Of a stretch of 64,000 nucleotides of DNA, positions 31,572-44,069 are shown piece after piece. Both the position numbers and the translations under genes were made by a program. The notes beneath the pieces are model-generated. The model did no database searches, was not told the origin of the DNA, and saw only the letters and a program-made list of their open reading frames with translations. The first letter of the stretch is position 1. Every line of letters begins with the position of its first letter. The stretch is from an uncultured Prochlorococcus sp. (GTDB taxonomy: Bacteria > Cyanobacteriota > Cyanobacteriia > PCC-6307 > Cyanobiaceae): the NCBI GenBank assembly GCA_902564235.1, contig CACFAG010000001.1, positions 62,001 through 126,000 of the forward strand, given 5' to 3'.

Positions 31572-31600
31572 AAAGGGATCATTTTTAATGATCCCTTTAA
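31572..31600. terminator. bidirectional terminator between secG and groEL
   Basis: Stem AAAGGGATCAT (31572-31582) / ATGATCCCTTT (31588-31598), 11 perfect pairs with a 5-base loop, T-rich on both strands (TTTAAAAAT downstream; TTTTTTATTC on the minus strand). It can serve secG and the convergent groESL operon. Confidence 0.85.
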
Positions 31601-31626
31601 AAATAACTCTTAAATTATTAATTTAG

Positions 31627-33291
<1,665 letters not shown>

Positions 33292-33315
33292 TTAATAATT
33301 TTTGAAACAAATATT

Positions 33316-33627
33316 TTAACCGACAACAGCTAAAATATCTTTTTCTGAGAGTAAGACATATTCATCTCCTCCCAATTTAATGTCTGTACCGGCATATTTG
33401 CTGTACAAGACTTTATCGCCAATACTCACTTCTGGAGTTTGTCGAGAACCATCGTCATTAAGTTTCCCAGGTCCCACCTGAGCAACTTCTCCAACCTGTG
33501 GTTTTTCTTTGGCTGAATCAGGCAAAAGGATGCCCCCAGCAGTTTTTTCCTCAGATGCGGAAACTTTAATAAATATTCTATCTCCCAGTGGTTTTACTGT
33601 AGAGACTGTAAGTGAAACAGCTGCCAT
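33316..33627 (-). CDS. groES: co-chaperonin GroES
   Basis: 103 aa lid protein for GroEL. Clear motifs: [29 protein letters not shown] with the mobile loop (about 12-40), [12 protein letters not shown] and [18 protein letters not shown]. First gene of groESL. I looked for a CIRCE operator (TTAGCACTC-N9-GAGTGCTAA) between its start and atpD and saw none, so heat control here may work another way. Divergent from atpD. Confidence 0.96.
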
Positions 33628-33816
33628 AGATTAATGGAGGATCATGATTGGGACGCATTGCGTCATAAAAAATGGAAAGAGAAGCTCTCTATCCGTATCA
33701 TCAACAACATAATCTGTGAAGCAGCAATTAAACCATACTTAAACTGTGCGGGTGGCCGAACCCATTTAACGAATCTACCCATTAAGTGGTAGTATTTTCG
33801 GATTATGAGCTGTTAA

Positions 33817-35307
<1,491 letters not shown>

Positions 35308-35350
35308 ATATATAAGTTCATCAAAAGTAAACCCTGCATAATTTTAAAAA

Positions 35351-35755
35351 ATGGCAATTTCTCTTAAAGTTTTAGCTCCTAATAAAAATGTTTATCAAGG
35401 CGAAGCCGAGGAAGTTATCCTTCCGAGCACTACTGGCCAACTAGGTGTGTTACCTGGACATATTTCTTTGGTTACAGCTATTGATATTGGTGTTTTAAGG
35501 CTAAGGATGAATTCTCAGTGGAAATCTATAGCTTTAATGGGAGGATTTGCTGAGATTGAATCAGATGAAGTTATAGTTTTAGTTAACAATGCTGAAATTG
35601 GATCTGAAATTGATGTTCCAAATGCTGAGCAAGATCTTAAAGATGCAAAATTAGTAATTAGTAAATTCTCTGAAAATGAAAAAAATCCAGAGAGAATAAA
35701 AGCTTTGAAAGAGATTTCTAAAGCTGAGGCTAGGATACAAGCTGCAAAGAATTAA
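35351..35755 (+). CDS. atpC: ATP synthase F1 subunit epsilon
   Basis: 134 aa. N-terminal beta-barrel with [22 protein letters not shown] (about 25-46), then [22 protein letters not shown], and a C-terminal helix pair ([18 protein letters not shown]..). In cyanobacteria the C-terminal helices can inhibit ATP hydrolysis in the dark. Follows atpD by 43 bases in the same operon. Confidence 0.95.
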   Translation: MAISLKVLAPNKNVYQGEAEEVILPSTTGQLGVLPGHISLVTAIDIGVLRLRMNSQWKSIALMGGFAEIESDEVIVLVNNAEIGSEIDVPNAEQDLKDAKLVISKFSENEKNPERIKALKEISKAEARIQAAKN

Positions 35756-35757
35756 TT

Positions 35758-36234
35758 CTAAGCAGTTCCACAAAAAGTTACTTCGGGAAACTTTAATTTA
35801 GCTTCTTCTAATTTTTTTGTTTTACCCTCCTCTTGCCAATAGTTTATTACTTCAGTAGCTTTGTTCAATATTTCAACCCTTTCATTATCTGTAATCCAAG
35901 CTTTATTCTCAAGTTCACTTTTTAATTTTTCCCAAGCATCATCTCTCGGCCAAAAATAATAAGCAGTTAGAGGGCTTGGACCTCCCCCTACAATTTGATC
36001 AACAGCTAAAGCAACATTATCAGGTAACCACAATACCTTAATGATGAACCTTCCTTCATCAGGTTTGGGAGTATAGCCAGTAGGAACTCCATCCTCATCA
36101 ATTGTAGCGGCGGCTAATACAGCTGTTGCACCCATCATTCCTGAATTAGGAGTAGGACTTTTAGATTTAGGATAATCATTAGTTTTTTCTTTTTTTTCAA
36201 TTGAATTTTGATTTAACTTATCTGATGAGGTCAT
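35758..36234 (-). CDS. plastid/cyanobacterial-specific ribosomal protein PSRP-3 (Ycf65)
   Basis: 158 aa. The core [61 protein letters not shown] is the PSRP-3/Ycf65 hallmark, a 30S subunit protein (cS23) of cyanobacteria and chloroplasts. The first 55 residues are a variable polar extension not usual for the domain, with [20 protein letters not shown] before the core. It may help fix the 30S head. The C-terminus ([11 protein letters not shown]) has one Cys. Convergent with atpC, two bases apart. Confidence 0.85.
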   Translation of the reverse strand: MTSSDKLNQNSIEKKEKTNDYPKSKSPTPNSGMMGATAVLAAATIDEDGVPTGYTPKPDEGRFIIKVLWLPDNVALAVDQIVGGGPSPLTAYYFWPRDDAWEKLKSELENKAWITDNERVEILNKATEVINYWQEEGKTKKLEEAKLKFPEVTFCGTA

Positions 36235-36339
36235 TCAATTATTTATGTTTAATAAATAATTTATCAGTTGATGGTCACATTTTGATTGATTTGTTCAAAA
36301 TTTCATGAATTTTGTGATTGATACTTGTAAACAAAATTT

Positions 36340-36492
36340 TTATTTATCATGAGATACCTTATAAAAATCATAAATTGTAGCTTCTAATGAGTCCCATAGA
36401 TCTTTAGGAATATCGTTTTCTTCCGCAAACATTCCAAGCTGACTAGCTAAGCATCTTGCTTGAGATAGTTTTGAATCATATGAATCTGGCAT
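36340..36492 (-). CDS. small soluble protein, 50 aa
   Basis: ATG at 36492 to TAA at 36340. An all-helical acidic protein: MPDSYDSKLSQARCLASQLG, MFAEENDIPKDLWDSLEATI, YDFYKVSHDK. The sequence looks like a real conserved small protein (a helix-turn-helix of about 20+20 residues with one Cys and DIPKDLWDSLE). It lies between pepP and PSRP-3 on the same strand. No family recognised. Confidence 0.6.
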   Translation of the reverse strand: MPDSYDSKLSQARCLASQLGMFAEENDIPKDLWDSLEATIYDFYKVSHDK

Positions 36493-36549
36493 ACTAATTT
36501 TGAATTTTAAACTTTATAAAAATAAATCTATTGATTAAATAAGTCAAAT

Positions 36550-37875
36550 TTAAAATTCTAAATCTGAAATTTCTTTTAGTGCAGCAGAACTTAAAACTTC
36601 TGGGTTTGTATCATTAACCAGAACATCATCTTCTATTCTTATCCCAATACCTTTCCATTTCTCATCAATGAGAGGTTGCCCCTCGGGGACTGGGATCCTA
36701 TCACTTATGTAGATCCCAGGTTCTACAGTAAGAATCATTCCATTCTTTAATGGCACTTCATAGTCTCCCATTCTGTATGCTCCAACATCATGAACATCTA
36801 AGCCTAGCCAATGCCCAGTTCTATGCATATAAAGATGTCTATAAGATTGATTCTCTATTATTTCCTCAGTACTTCCAGCCAATAAACCAATTTCCTTCAA
36901 TCCTTCTATTAGAATTTTTAAAGCAGCACTATGAACATTACTAGAATTCGATCCGGTTACGGCACTTTTTATTGCATTTTTCTGCGCACTTAATACAATT
37001 TCGTAGATAATTCTTTGTTCTTTAGAAAATTTTCCACCTATAGGAATAGTTCTTGTTATGTCTCCATTGTAATAATCAATTAGTGAGCAACCAGCATCTA
37101 CCAATAATAAATCTTTCTTATTCAAGGGTGAGTTATTTGAAGTGTAATGCAAAATACATGCATTATCTCCTGAAGCAATAATAGAGTTATAAGCAGGTCC
37201 CCTAGCACCTTTTTCTAAAAAGAATCCTTCTATAAGACCCTGAATTTGTCTTTCATTTTTCTTAGATGAGATAGAATTTCTCACTAGTTCATGGGCTTCT
37301 GCTGAAATTTGTGTAGCTTCTCTCATTCTCTTAATTTCAAATTCACTTTTAATTAATCTCATCTCATTTAAATATATTTCAGGAGATTTTATAGAATTTG
37401 CACCAATCCCTAACCTCGAGCGTTTTTCAAGTTGTTGTGAAAATATCTCTAGAACTATTTTCTCAATTAATGGATGCTTACCAATTGAAAAAACAAGTTC
37501 ATCAGAACCGTTTATGTAATCTGGAAGTAAATCTCTTAATTCGGTTATTGAGTGAGCCTTATCAGCCTTAAACTCTTTTTCAGCACCGTCTAATCCCCAT
37601 CTAAAGCCATGCCAGACTTCACTCATAACATCTTTAGGAGCAACAAACATAATAAATCTCTCTCCTTTTGGCTTGTGAGATAAGAAAAGAGCAATTGCAT
37701 CCGGCTCATCAAAGCCAGTTAAATACCAAAAATTACTATCTTGCCTAAAAGGATATTCACAATCGGCATGATGCTTTACAAGATTAGACCCGGGAATAAT
37801 AGCAGCTCTTCCACCTAATTTGTTTAAGAAAATTTCTCTTCTATCTTTAAAAACTTTATTGTCAGGTTTAAACAT
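36550..37875 (-). CDS. pepP: Xaa-Pro aminopeptidase
   Basis: Metallopeptidase of family M24B, 441 aa, removing N-terminal residues before proline. N-terminal domain with YPFRQDSNFWYLTGFDEPDA; catalytic pita-bread domain with metal ligands in LLVDAGCSLIDYYNGDITRT (two Asp), HRTGHWLGLDVHDVG (His), LTVEPGIY (Glu) and GIRIEDDVLV (Glu). All five ligands are visible. Cytoplasmic. Single gene, divergent from the DUF21 protein gene with 74 bases between. Confidence 0.92.
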   Translation of the reverse strand: MFKPDNKVFKDRREIFLNKLGGRAAIIPGSNLVKHHADCEYPFRQDSNFWYLTGFDEPDAIALFLSHKPKGERFIMFVAPKDVMSEVWHGFRWGLDGAEKEFKADKAHSITELRDLLPDYINGSDELVFSIGKHPLIEKIVLEIFSQQLEKRSRLGIGANSIKSPEIYLNEMRLIKSEFEIKRMREATQISAEAHELVRNSISSKKNERQIQGLIEGFFLEKGARGPAYNSIIASGDNACILHYTSNNSPLNKKDLLLVDAGCSLIDYYNGDITRTIPIGGKFSKEQRIIYEIVLSAQKNAIKSAVTGSNSSNVHSAALKILIEGLKEIGLLAGSTEEIIENQSYRHLYMHRTGHWLGLDVHDVGAYRMGDYEVPLKNGMILTVEPGIYISDRIPVPEGQPLIDEKWKGIGIRIEDDVLVNDTNPEVLSSAALKEISDLEF

Positions 37876-37949
37876 AAATTGTGTATTGGCGTGATTAAAA
37901 AAAAAATGGAAGAATGAATTAATACAGATTTTATATCGAATCTATTTTA

Positions 37950-38927
37950 ATGGAACCAAGTGTTTACGGATTAATTTTACTTATCATTATTATCTTAATT
38001 GGGTCAGCATGTTGTTCGGGAGTAGAAGCGGCTTTTTTAGCTGTAAATTCATTAAGAATTCTTGAAATAGCGTCAAAACAAAAGCCAAAAAGTTCTGCGA
38101 ATCAACTCCTTAAACTTAGAAAGCATCTTGGAAGAACGTTAACTGTAATTACCATTACTAACAATGGATTTAACATAATTGGAAGTCTCATTTTAGGTGT
38201 GTATGGAGCATTGGTAATTAATAGTAGTTATGGTTTAACCCTTTTTTCAATTGCTTTCTACATAATTGTTGTTTTAGTCGGAGAAGTACTACCAAAAGCT
38301 CTTGGCACGAGATTTTCAGTTCAAATTGCATTATTGTCAGTTCCCATATTGAGAATATTAAATGCTGTAATGAGACCATTTTTAATATTGATAGAACAAA
38401 TATTTCCAGTTATTACTGCAGAAAATGAAATTTCAACTGATGAAGAAGAAATTAGACAAATGGCAAAAATTGGAAGCCAGAAAGGTTTGATAGAGGCTGA
38501 TGAAGCAGCAATGATATATAAAGTTTTTCAATTAAACGATTTAAAAGCTAGAGATTTAATGATTCCTAGGGTATCAGTCCCATGTCTTGATGGATCTTCG
38601 AATCTTGAAGAAATTTCGAAACTAATACTATCTGACAATTCTCCATGGTGGGTAATTTTGGGAGATAAAGTTGACAAAATACATGGGGTGGTAGAGCGTG
38701 AGAGAATGTTAGTAGAATTAATTAATGGAGAAAATAAAAAATTATTATCAGAAATTTGCGAACCTGTTGACTACATTCCCGAAATGATTAAGGCAGATCA
38801 ATTATTAACAAGATTTGACAAGAACCATAAAGGAGTGAAAGTAGTAGTAGATGAATTTGGGGGATTCGTGGGAATTATTGGTGCAGAAGCTGTTTTATCT
38901 GTGTTAGCTGGCTGGTGGAGAAAATAA
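37950..38927 (+). CDS. CNNM/DUF21 and CBS-domain protein
   Basis: 325 aa. N-terminal CNNM/DUF21 domain with three to four helices (about 5-30, 70-95, 100-125), GSACCSGVEAAFLAVNSLRI being its hallmark, and VVLVGEVLPKALG. From about 170 a pair of CBS domains (DLMIPRVSVPCLDGSSNLEE, WWVILGDKVDKIHGVVERERM). The CorC/HlyC C-terminal domain of many relatives is missing, giving a short form. CNNM proteins are linked to Mg2+ efflux. Start ATG 37950. The GTPase gene follows by three bases. Confidence 0.85.
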   Translation: MEPSVYGLILLIIIILIGSACCSGVEAAFLAVNSLRILEIASKQKPKSSANQLLKLRKHLGRTLTVITITNNGFNIIGSLILGVYGALVINSSYGLTLFSIAFYIIVVLVGEVLPKALGTRFSVQIALLSVPILRILNAVMRPFLILIEQIFPVITAENEISTDEEEIRQMAKIGSQKGLIEADEAAMIYKVFQLNDLKARDLMIPRVSVPCLDGSSNLEEISKLILSDNSPWWVILGDKVDKIHGVVERERMLVELINGENKKLLSEICEPVDYIPEMIKADQLLTRFDKNHKGVKVVVDEFGGFVGIIGAEAVLSVLAGWWRK

Positions 38928-38930
38928 ATT

Positions 38931-40172
38931 ATGAAAGAAGTGAAAATTAATAAAAATTATTTACTTTTGAAAAATTGGTGGGAGACTATTGATCTTACCA
39001 ACTATGAAAAAAGTATTTTTAATAGAGAAATAATTTCTTTTAATCAACAACTTTTTAGGCTAAAAGAAAAAAAAATAAGAATTGGCGCATATGGCAAATC
39101 TGGCGTGGGAAAATCCACTGTTTTAAATTCTTTATTAAAAGAAGATATATTCAAAACAGATATTATCAATGGGACCACAAGAGAAATACAAGCTGAAGAA
39201 TGGAATATTATGGATCACTTACTCAACAGTGTAGAGTTACTAGATTCACCAGGCTTTGATTTCTGTGATAATAAATTCCCAGATAAAGTTTACTCGTGTA
39301 TAAATCACTCAGATATTATTTTATTTATAGTCTCAGGAGATTTAAATAGAAATGAATTAAGCGAAATCAGTTCCTTGATTAAAGATGGGAAAAAAATTAT
39401 TGTAACTTTAAATAAAATCGATCTTTTCAATAAAATTGAATTAAAAGAGATAATAGAAAGTATAAAGTTTAAGCTTCCAAAAGATTTAAATATTCCCATA
39501 ATTATTAATTATGAAAACAATCTTAAAAACTATATGACAAACATAATAAATCAACATGGTGAGATATTTTTAACACTCAATTCTCTCCAATCAGCTGACA
39601 AATTGTTTCTGAAGATAAAAGAGCAAAGATTGAAAAGAAGGCAGAAATTAGCGCAGTCAACTATTGGTAAATTTTCGACCATAAAGGCATCAACAGTTGC
39701 TCTTAATCCTTTTCTTCTGTTCGATATTGCTGGTAGTTTTGCGCTAGATACTGCATTGATTAGCGAATTAAGTAAGATTTACGGCTTAAATTTAAAGGGT
39801 GAATCCACCAGAACAATCTTTAAAAAGATATCCATTAATAATTTATTTTTGGGCGTCACTCAAGTCGGAATAAATACATCTTTCAACCTTGTTAGGAAAG
39901 TAATTTTATTAACAGCACCTTTCACTAACGGGCTATCATTATTACCCTATGGGCCCATAGCAATTATTCAGGCAGCAATAGCAGTTTATTCTACAAAAAT
40001 CCTTGGAAAATTAGCAGCCAAAGAGATATTTAAAAAAAGCAAAGCTTCGTTTATAGAACCTTACATAATGCTTCAAAATATTAATTTTAATGAACCAGAG
40101 ATTTTTAAACACATAAATATATATTTAACAAAAAGAAATTTAAATAAAAATTTTGTTAGTTTTCTACCTTAA
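38931..40172 (+). CDS. GTPase of Era/EngA type with membrane-like C-terminus
   Basis: 413 aa. A TRAFAC GTPase domain: G1 GAYGKSGVGKST (about 51-62), G3 LLDSPGFD (about 101-108) and G4 TLNKIDLF (about 160-167). The C-terminal half resembles YcjF/DUF697 proteins: ALNPFLLFDIAGSFALDTAL, SELSKIYGLNL, and PFTNGLSLLPYGPIAIIQAAIAVYSTKIL, suggesting membrane contact. These GTPases occur in cyanobacteria and plastids; function unknown. It starts three bases after the DUF21 gene and is followed by nadD after 12 bases, so a five-gene run (DUF21-GTPase-nadD-nadE) is likely one operon. Confidence 0.8.
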   Translation: MKEVKINKNYLLLKNWWETIDLTNYEKSIFNREIISFNQQLFRLKEKKIRIGAYGKSGVGKSTVLNSLLKEDIFKTDIINGTTREIQAEEWNIMDHLLNSVELLDSPGFDFCDNKFPDKVYSCINHSDIILFIVSGDLNRNELSEISSLIKDGKKIIVTLNKIDLFNKIELKEIIESIKFKLPKDLNIPIIINYENNLKNYMTNIINQHGEIFLTLNSLQSADKLFLKIKEQRLKRRQKLAQSTIGKFSTIKASTVALNPFLLFDIAGSFALDTALISELSKIYGLNLKGESTRTIFKKISINNLFLGVTQVGINTSFNLVRKVILLTAPFTNGLSLLPYGPIAIIQAAIAVYSTKILGKLAAKEIFKKSKASFIEPYIMLQNINFNEPEIFKHINIYLTKRNLNKNFVSFLP

Positions 40173-40184
40173 TAAAAACTTAAA

Positions 40185-40754
40185 ATGGGAAAAAACATTG
40201 CATTATTTGGTACTAGTGCAGATCCACCTACCATGGGACATAAAAAAATACTTGAAGAATTATCAAAAATTTATGCTTTTACGATTAGCTATGTGAGCAA
40301 TAACCCCAAAAAAAAGCACATAGAGGATATATCAATACGTAGCCATTTATTAAAAACTCTTATTAAAGATTTAGATAATCCTAAAATTTTATTTAATCAA
40401 AGTGTTAGTAGCCAGTGGGCAGTAGAGTCAATCAAAAAATGTAAAGAAATTTATGAATTTAATAATTTAGATTTTGTTATTGGGAGTGATTTAATTAAAG
40501 ATATTTTCTACTGGAAAAATTTTGAGAAGATTATTTTAGAGGTAAGTTTCTTTATAATTTTAAGAGAGGGATATCCTATTGAATCAAGTACTCTTAAAAT
40601 GTTAAAAACTTATAAAGTGAAATTTAAGATTTCGACCATTAAAATCCCAGAAACTTCAAGTTCTAATTTTAGATTAAATCTTAATTGTTCTAATTTACCA
40701 ACGTCATTAATAGATATAGTTAAGAAGAATAATTTATATGAATCTACAAATTAG
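40185..40754 (+). CDS. nadD: nicotinate-nucleotide adenylyltransferase
   Basis: 189 aa. Makes nicotinate adenine dinucleotide from NaMN and ATP, the step before NAD synthetase. N-terminal nucleotidyltransferase motif GTSADPPTMGHKKI (GTFDPxHxGH class) with His; later TSSSNFRLN corresponds to the SxxxR motif (ISSTxIR) that binds ATP. Directly upstream of nadE (4 bases), so the two consecutive NAD steps are encoded together. Short for the family but complete. Confidence 0.85.
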   Translation: MGKNIALFGTSADPPTMGHKKILEELSKIYAFTISYVSNNPKKKHIEDISIRSHLLKTLIKDLDNPKILFNQSVSSQWAVESIKKCKEIYEFNNLDFVIGSDLIKDIFYWKNFEKIILEVSFFIILREGYPIESSTLKMLKTYKVKFKISTIKIPETSSSNFRLNLNCSNLPTSLIDIVKKNNLYESTN

Positions 40755-40758
40755 TTGA

Positions 40759-42456
40759 ATGAAGTTTTTACTTGCTCAAATAAATCCAGTTGTTGGAGAT
40801 TTAGAGGGCAATGCAAAAAAAATACTATATATTGCTTCGAAAGCTTGCTCAATTTCTGCTGATTTTGTTCTTACTCCAGAATTGTCATTATGGGGATATC
40901 CTGCAAATGACTTACTATTAAAAAATAATTTAATCAAAAATCAATACCAAATAATTGATCAATTAGCATTAGATATACATAAAAAATATGGAAATTTAAG
41001 TGTCGCAGTAGGGATAGCTGAGAAAATAGATGATTCTTTTTTCCCAAACCTTTATAATTCTATTGCGTTGCTAGAGGGCGGCGAATGGAAAATAATTGCT
41101 CGTAAAATTATACTTCCCACTTACGAAGTATTTGATGAGAAAAGATACTTTAGATCCGAAGAAAAAGTTTCCGTCTTAGAAAAAAAAATTAGGAATAAAA
41201 CTTGGCGACTTGGCTTTACTATATGTGAGGATTTGTGGGTCAACAAAGATATAGAGGGCAGAGGAATTCATAAAAAAAATCCTATTATTGATTTAAAGAA
41301 AAAAAAAGTTGATATTTTAATAAATTTATCAGCCTCCCCATATACTTTCAAAAAGTTAGAGCTAAGATCCAAAGTTTGCAGTTTTGCTGCTCAATATCTT
41401 CAAGTACCTCTGATTTATGTAAACCAGATTGGAGCAAATGATAATTTAATTTTTGATGGAAGTAGTTTTATCCTTGATAAGTATGGATCTAAAATTAAAC
41501 AACTTAAATCTTTTTCAGAAGAGCTCTCCAGTTGGGAAATTGATCAAACAAAACCTGAAAAAAATAAATTTGAAAACTCTGAGATGTCATCAATTTTTGA
41601 TGCATTAGTCCTTGGTGTTAAAGATTATGCAAAAAAATGTGGATTTAAAACAGCTTTAATTGGATTAAGCGGTGGCATTGATTCAGCACTTGTTTCGTCA
41701 ATTGCAACTGCTGCTCTTGGAAGTGATAATATTTACTGCGTCTCAATGCCGTCTAAATGGAGCTCATCTCATTCAAAGAGTGATGCAAAAGATTTAGCAA
41801 GAAGGTTAAATATAAATTTCAACAGCATCCCAATTGAAAACTTGATGACCTCTTTTGAAGAGTCTTTTATAAAAACCCTAGATTTCGAAATGGCTGAAAT
41901 AACAAATCAAAATATTCAGTCAAGGATAAGAGGAACGCTTCTTATGGCTTTAGCAAATCAAGAAAAGCATTTATTACTTTCAACAGGAAATAAATCAGAG
42001 CTAGCAGTAGGATATTGCACACTTTATGGTGATATGAATGGAGGATTATCGGTAATTGGGGATTTATATAAAACTAATGTTTTTAAATTATGCAATTGGC
42101 TTGATAGTGAAGATTCAATTAATCATAGAAAATCATATATGTTAGATATTAATGTAGAGATAATTGGAGAAAATATACGCAAAAAAGCTCCAAGTGCCGA
42201 ATTAGGTCCTGATCAATTAGATACTGATTCTCTCCCACCTTATTCCATTTTAGATGATATTCTTAAAGGAATTATTGAAGAGAAAAAGGATTTACTACAA
42301 CTAGAAAAAGATGGTTATAAAAAAGATTTAATTTTAAAAATTATCTCACTCATAAAAAAAGCTGAATTTAAAAGAAAGCAGGCTCCTCCAATCCTAAAAC
42401 TAAGCAGTCAATCATTAGGGAGTGACTGGAGAGTCCCTATAGCAATAACTTATTAA
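40759..42456 (+). CDS. nadE: glutamine-dependent NAD+ synthetase
   Basis: 565 aa with an N-terminal nitrilase-fold glutaminase domain and a C-terminal ATP-pyrophosphatase synthetase domain. Catalytic Glu of ELSLWGYPANDLL region, Lys in KIILPTYEVFDEKRYF, Cys in FTICEDLW; P-loop-like LSGGIDSALVS at about 304-314 and the NAD-synthase STGNKSELAVGY at about 413-424. Uses Gln as the ammonia source. Follows nadD; convergent with the DUF3326 gene, with a 4-base overlap of the ends. Confidence 0.93.
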   Translation: MKFLLAQINPVVGDLEGNAKKILYIASKACSISADFVLTPELSLWGYPANDLLLKNNLIKNQYQIIDQLALDIHKKYGNLSVAVGIAEKIDDSFFPNLYNSIALLEGGEWKIIARKIILPTYEVFDEKRYFRSEEKVSVLEKKIRNKTWRLGFTICEDLWVNKDIEGRGIHKKNPIIDLKKKKVDILINLSASPYTFKKLELRSKVCSFAAQYLQVPLIYVNQIGANDNLIFDGSSFILDKYGSKIKQLKSFSEELSSWEIDQTKPEKNKFENSEMSSIFDALVLGVKDYAKKCGFKTALIGLSGGIDSALVSSIATAALGSDNIYCVSMPSKWSSSHSKSDAKDLARRLNINFNSIPIENLMTSFEESFIKTLDFEMAEITNQNIQSRIRGTLLMALANQEKHLLLSTGNKSELAVGYCTLYGDMNGGLSVIGDLYKTNVFKLCNWLDSEDSINHRKSYMLDINVEIIGENIRKKAPSAELGPDQLDTDSLPPYSILDDILKGIIEEKKDLLQLEKDGYKKDLILKIISLIKKAEFKRKQAPPILKLSSQSLGSDWRVPIAITY

Positions 42457-43511
42457 TCGCTATAAAAACACTGTTGAATTTTTTTTAAAGGCCGTTTAAC
42501 TGAATCAAGGTTTATCCCTTTTTTGATCGCAAGAATTATGCCTGCAGCTTCTAAATAATTATCCACTTCAAAAAGATTGGGATAATCATAAAACTCATTT
42601 GTCACTTTTAATATATTTTGATTTTTTACAGAGATAATATTTAAACCTTTTTCAATCCCTGCTAGTACTGCTTCTCCACCTAATGCTCCATTAGGAACAA
42701 CAATAGATTCAATCTGATCAGGGTGTAGTGATATTGATTCATTTTTAGCGGGCAATTCAACAATGTCAGGTGCATTGCTTAACCCAATCAGTACTGAGGG
42801 TAAAAAGGTGAATCCTATTTCTTCTGCAGCTGCACGAGGATCTAAATTTTCATTCAACTCAATTGGATTTAAAGCAGGCGCGTGAGCACAGGGAACTTTT
42901 AAAAATTTGCTTATTAAATGACTTATAACTGCTTCGACTCCAGAAATAGGATCTACCCCGTTCCCCTCTCGATAGATATTTGTCTCTAAAGTATTTGAAT
43001 CATCTGGAAATTTTGCCACAATTGCTATTGCAGTAACTCCTTTTTCTATTAAAAATTTCCCCGCATCAATTAGAGCATCAGGATTTTCAATTGTGCCACC
43101 ACTGATTTTTGAAGAATCAGAATCAATAACTATGTTTAATGGCTTTTTTGTTATCACATAAGAATGAACATTAATCCCTAAAGTAGAAACACATGCATCA
43201 GCAACTTGTAAATGTCTTACTAATATTTCTTTTTCAATGGCTGAATCAAAAATTATCCCAATTTTCTGTTGCTTTACCCTTTTTAAAGCGATTTCTCCTT
43301 TAGCAAGTCGGTCTAAACTATAACCCTCAACATAAAAAATATTTTTATCTTTTTCAGAAAGAGTACCGCCATTCATAACATTTGGATGAGTAATTAAACA
43401 TCCACTTGCAGATGCTAATAATTTAGCGGTAGGAAGTGCATCCCCAGCAAAACCTCCTACTTCACAACCAATACCAGTTGGAACAATGAATATTGTTGGT
43501 GAATTTTCCAT
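42453..43511 (-). CDS. DUF3326 protein, 352 aa
   Basis: A cyanobacterial/plant conserved protein family. Family traits: IVPTGIGCEVGGFAGDALPT (about 6-25), ITHPNVMNGGTLSE (about 40-53), FYVEGYSLDRLAKGEIAL, and PALNPIELNENLDPRAAAEE. The fold is unknown; the conserved Gly-rich N-terminus suggests an enzyme. Start ATG 43511. Last of a co-directional set including ferredoxin and the atp operon. Function unknown. Confidence 0.75.
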   Translation of the reverse strand: MENSPTIFIVPTGIGCEVGGFAGDALPTAKLLASASGCLITHPNVMNGGTLSEKDKNIFYVEGYSLDRLAKGEIALKRVKQQKIGIIFDSAIEKEILVRHLQVADACVSTLGINVHSYVITKKPLNIVIDSDSSKISGGTIENPDALIDAGKFLIEKGVTAIAIVAKFPDDSNTLETNIYREGNGVDPISGVEAVISHLISKFLKVPCAHAPALNPIELNENLDPRAAAEEIGFTFLPSVLIGLSNAPDIVELPAKNESISLHPDQIESIVVPNGALGGEAVLAGIEKGLNIISVKNQNILKVTNEFYDYPNLFEVDNYLEAAGIILAIKKGINLDSVKRPLKKIQQCFYSD

Positions 43512-43538
43512 TATTAAAAATATTTCAATTTATATTTT

Positions 43539-43730
43539 TTAATTAGCTATGACAGCTTTAATTTTAAGTTTTTTTGTTCCAAAAGAGTCTACAGAATTTT
43601 GAATATCAACAATTGACCATCGAATTACATCACCTTTTTTTTCTAAATTTGTAATAATGAAATCCCTTAAATTTTTACATTTTATTGAAACTGGCCAATC
43701 TAAATAATAATCAACTGAACTTAATTTCAT
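43539..43730 (-). CDS. hypothetical protein paired with ferredoxin, 63 aa
   Basis: 63 aa, soluble, alpha/beta: MKLSSVDYYLDWPVSIKCKN, LRDFIITNLEKKGDVIRWSI, VDIQNSVDSFGTKKLKIKAV. It starts inside the ferredoxin stop (4-base overlap), so the two are made from the same mRNA and may act together, for example as a partner or assembly factor of this ferredoxin (inference). One Cys only. Unknown family. Confidence 0.6.
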   Translation of the reverse strand: MKLSSVDYYLDWPVSIKCKNLRDFIITNLEKKGDVIRWSIVDIQNSVDSFGTKKLKIKAVIAN

Positions 43731-44053
43731 TTTTGATATTTACCAAATTGATCATTATATAAATCATCTTCGACTTCTTTACCAATAACAATATTCAAAT
43801 CTGACTTTGGGTATGCTACACACAAAAGTGCAAAGCCCTTTTCCCGTAAATCATCATTTAATCCCATAGCATCTTCCTGATCTACGGATCCTTCCAATAT
43901 CATGGATGCACAATCTGTACAAACTCCTGAACAACAACTACTTGGCAAATCTATTCCATTCATTTTTGCTGCTGAAATAATATCTTGATCCTCAGAACAT
44001 AAAAAACTAAAAGTCTTTTGCTCAAATTGAACTTTGATATTATATTCAGGCAT
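43727..44053 (-). CDS. plant-type [2Fe-2S] ferredoxin
   Basis: 108 aa. The cluster loop is LPSSCCSGVCTDCASMILEG: Cys ligands in CCSGVCTDC (C-x4-C-x2-C) at about 37-45, with a further Cys in FALLCVAYP (about 76) completing the four ligands. The N- and C-terminal extensions are longer than in photosynthetic PetF (97-99 aa), so it is a separate ferredoxin, perhaps for a special oxygenase or biosynthesis reaction. It follows atpG (gamma) by 17 bases and overlaps the next gene. A possible electron donor for the Rieske enzyme here is only a speculation. Confidence 0.88.
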   Translation of the reverse strand: MPEYNIKVQFEQKTFSFLCSEDQDIISAAKMNGIDLPSSCCSGVCTDCASMILEGSVDQEDAMGLNDDLREKGFALLCVAYPKSDLNIVIGKEVEDDLYNDQFGKYQK

Positions 44054-44069
44054 ATCCTAAATCTTATTG

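Noticed and set aside
33634-33792. 52-codon frame between groES and atpD
   Set aside because: Covers the divergent promoter region; composition and lack of homolog-like features do not support it.
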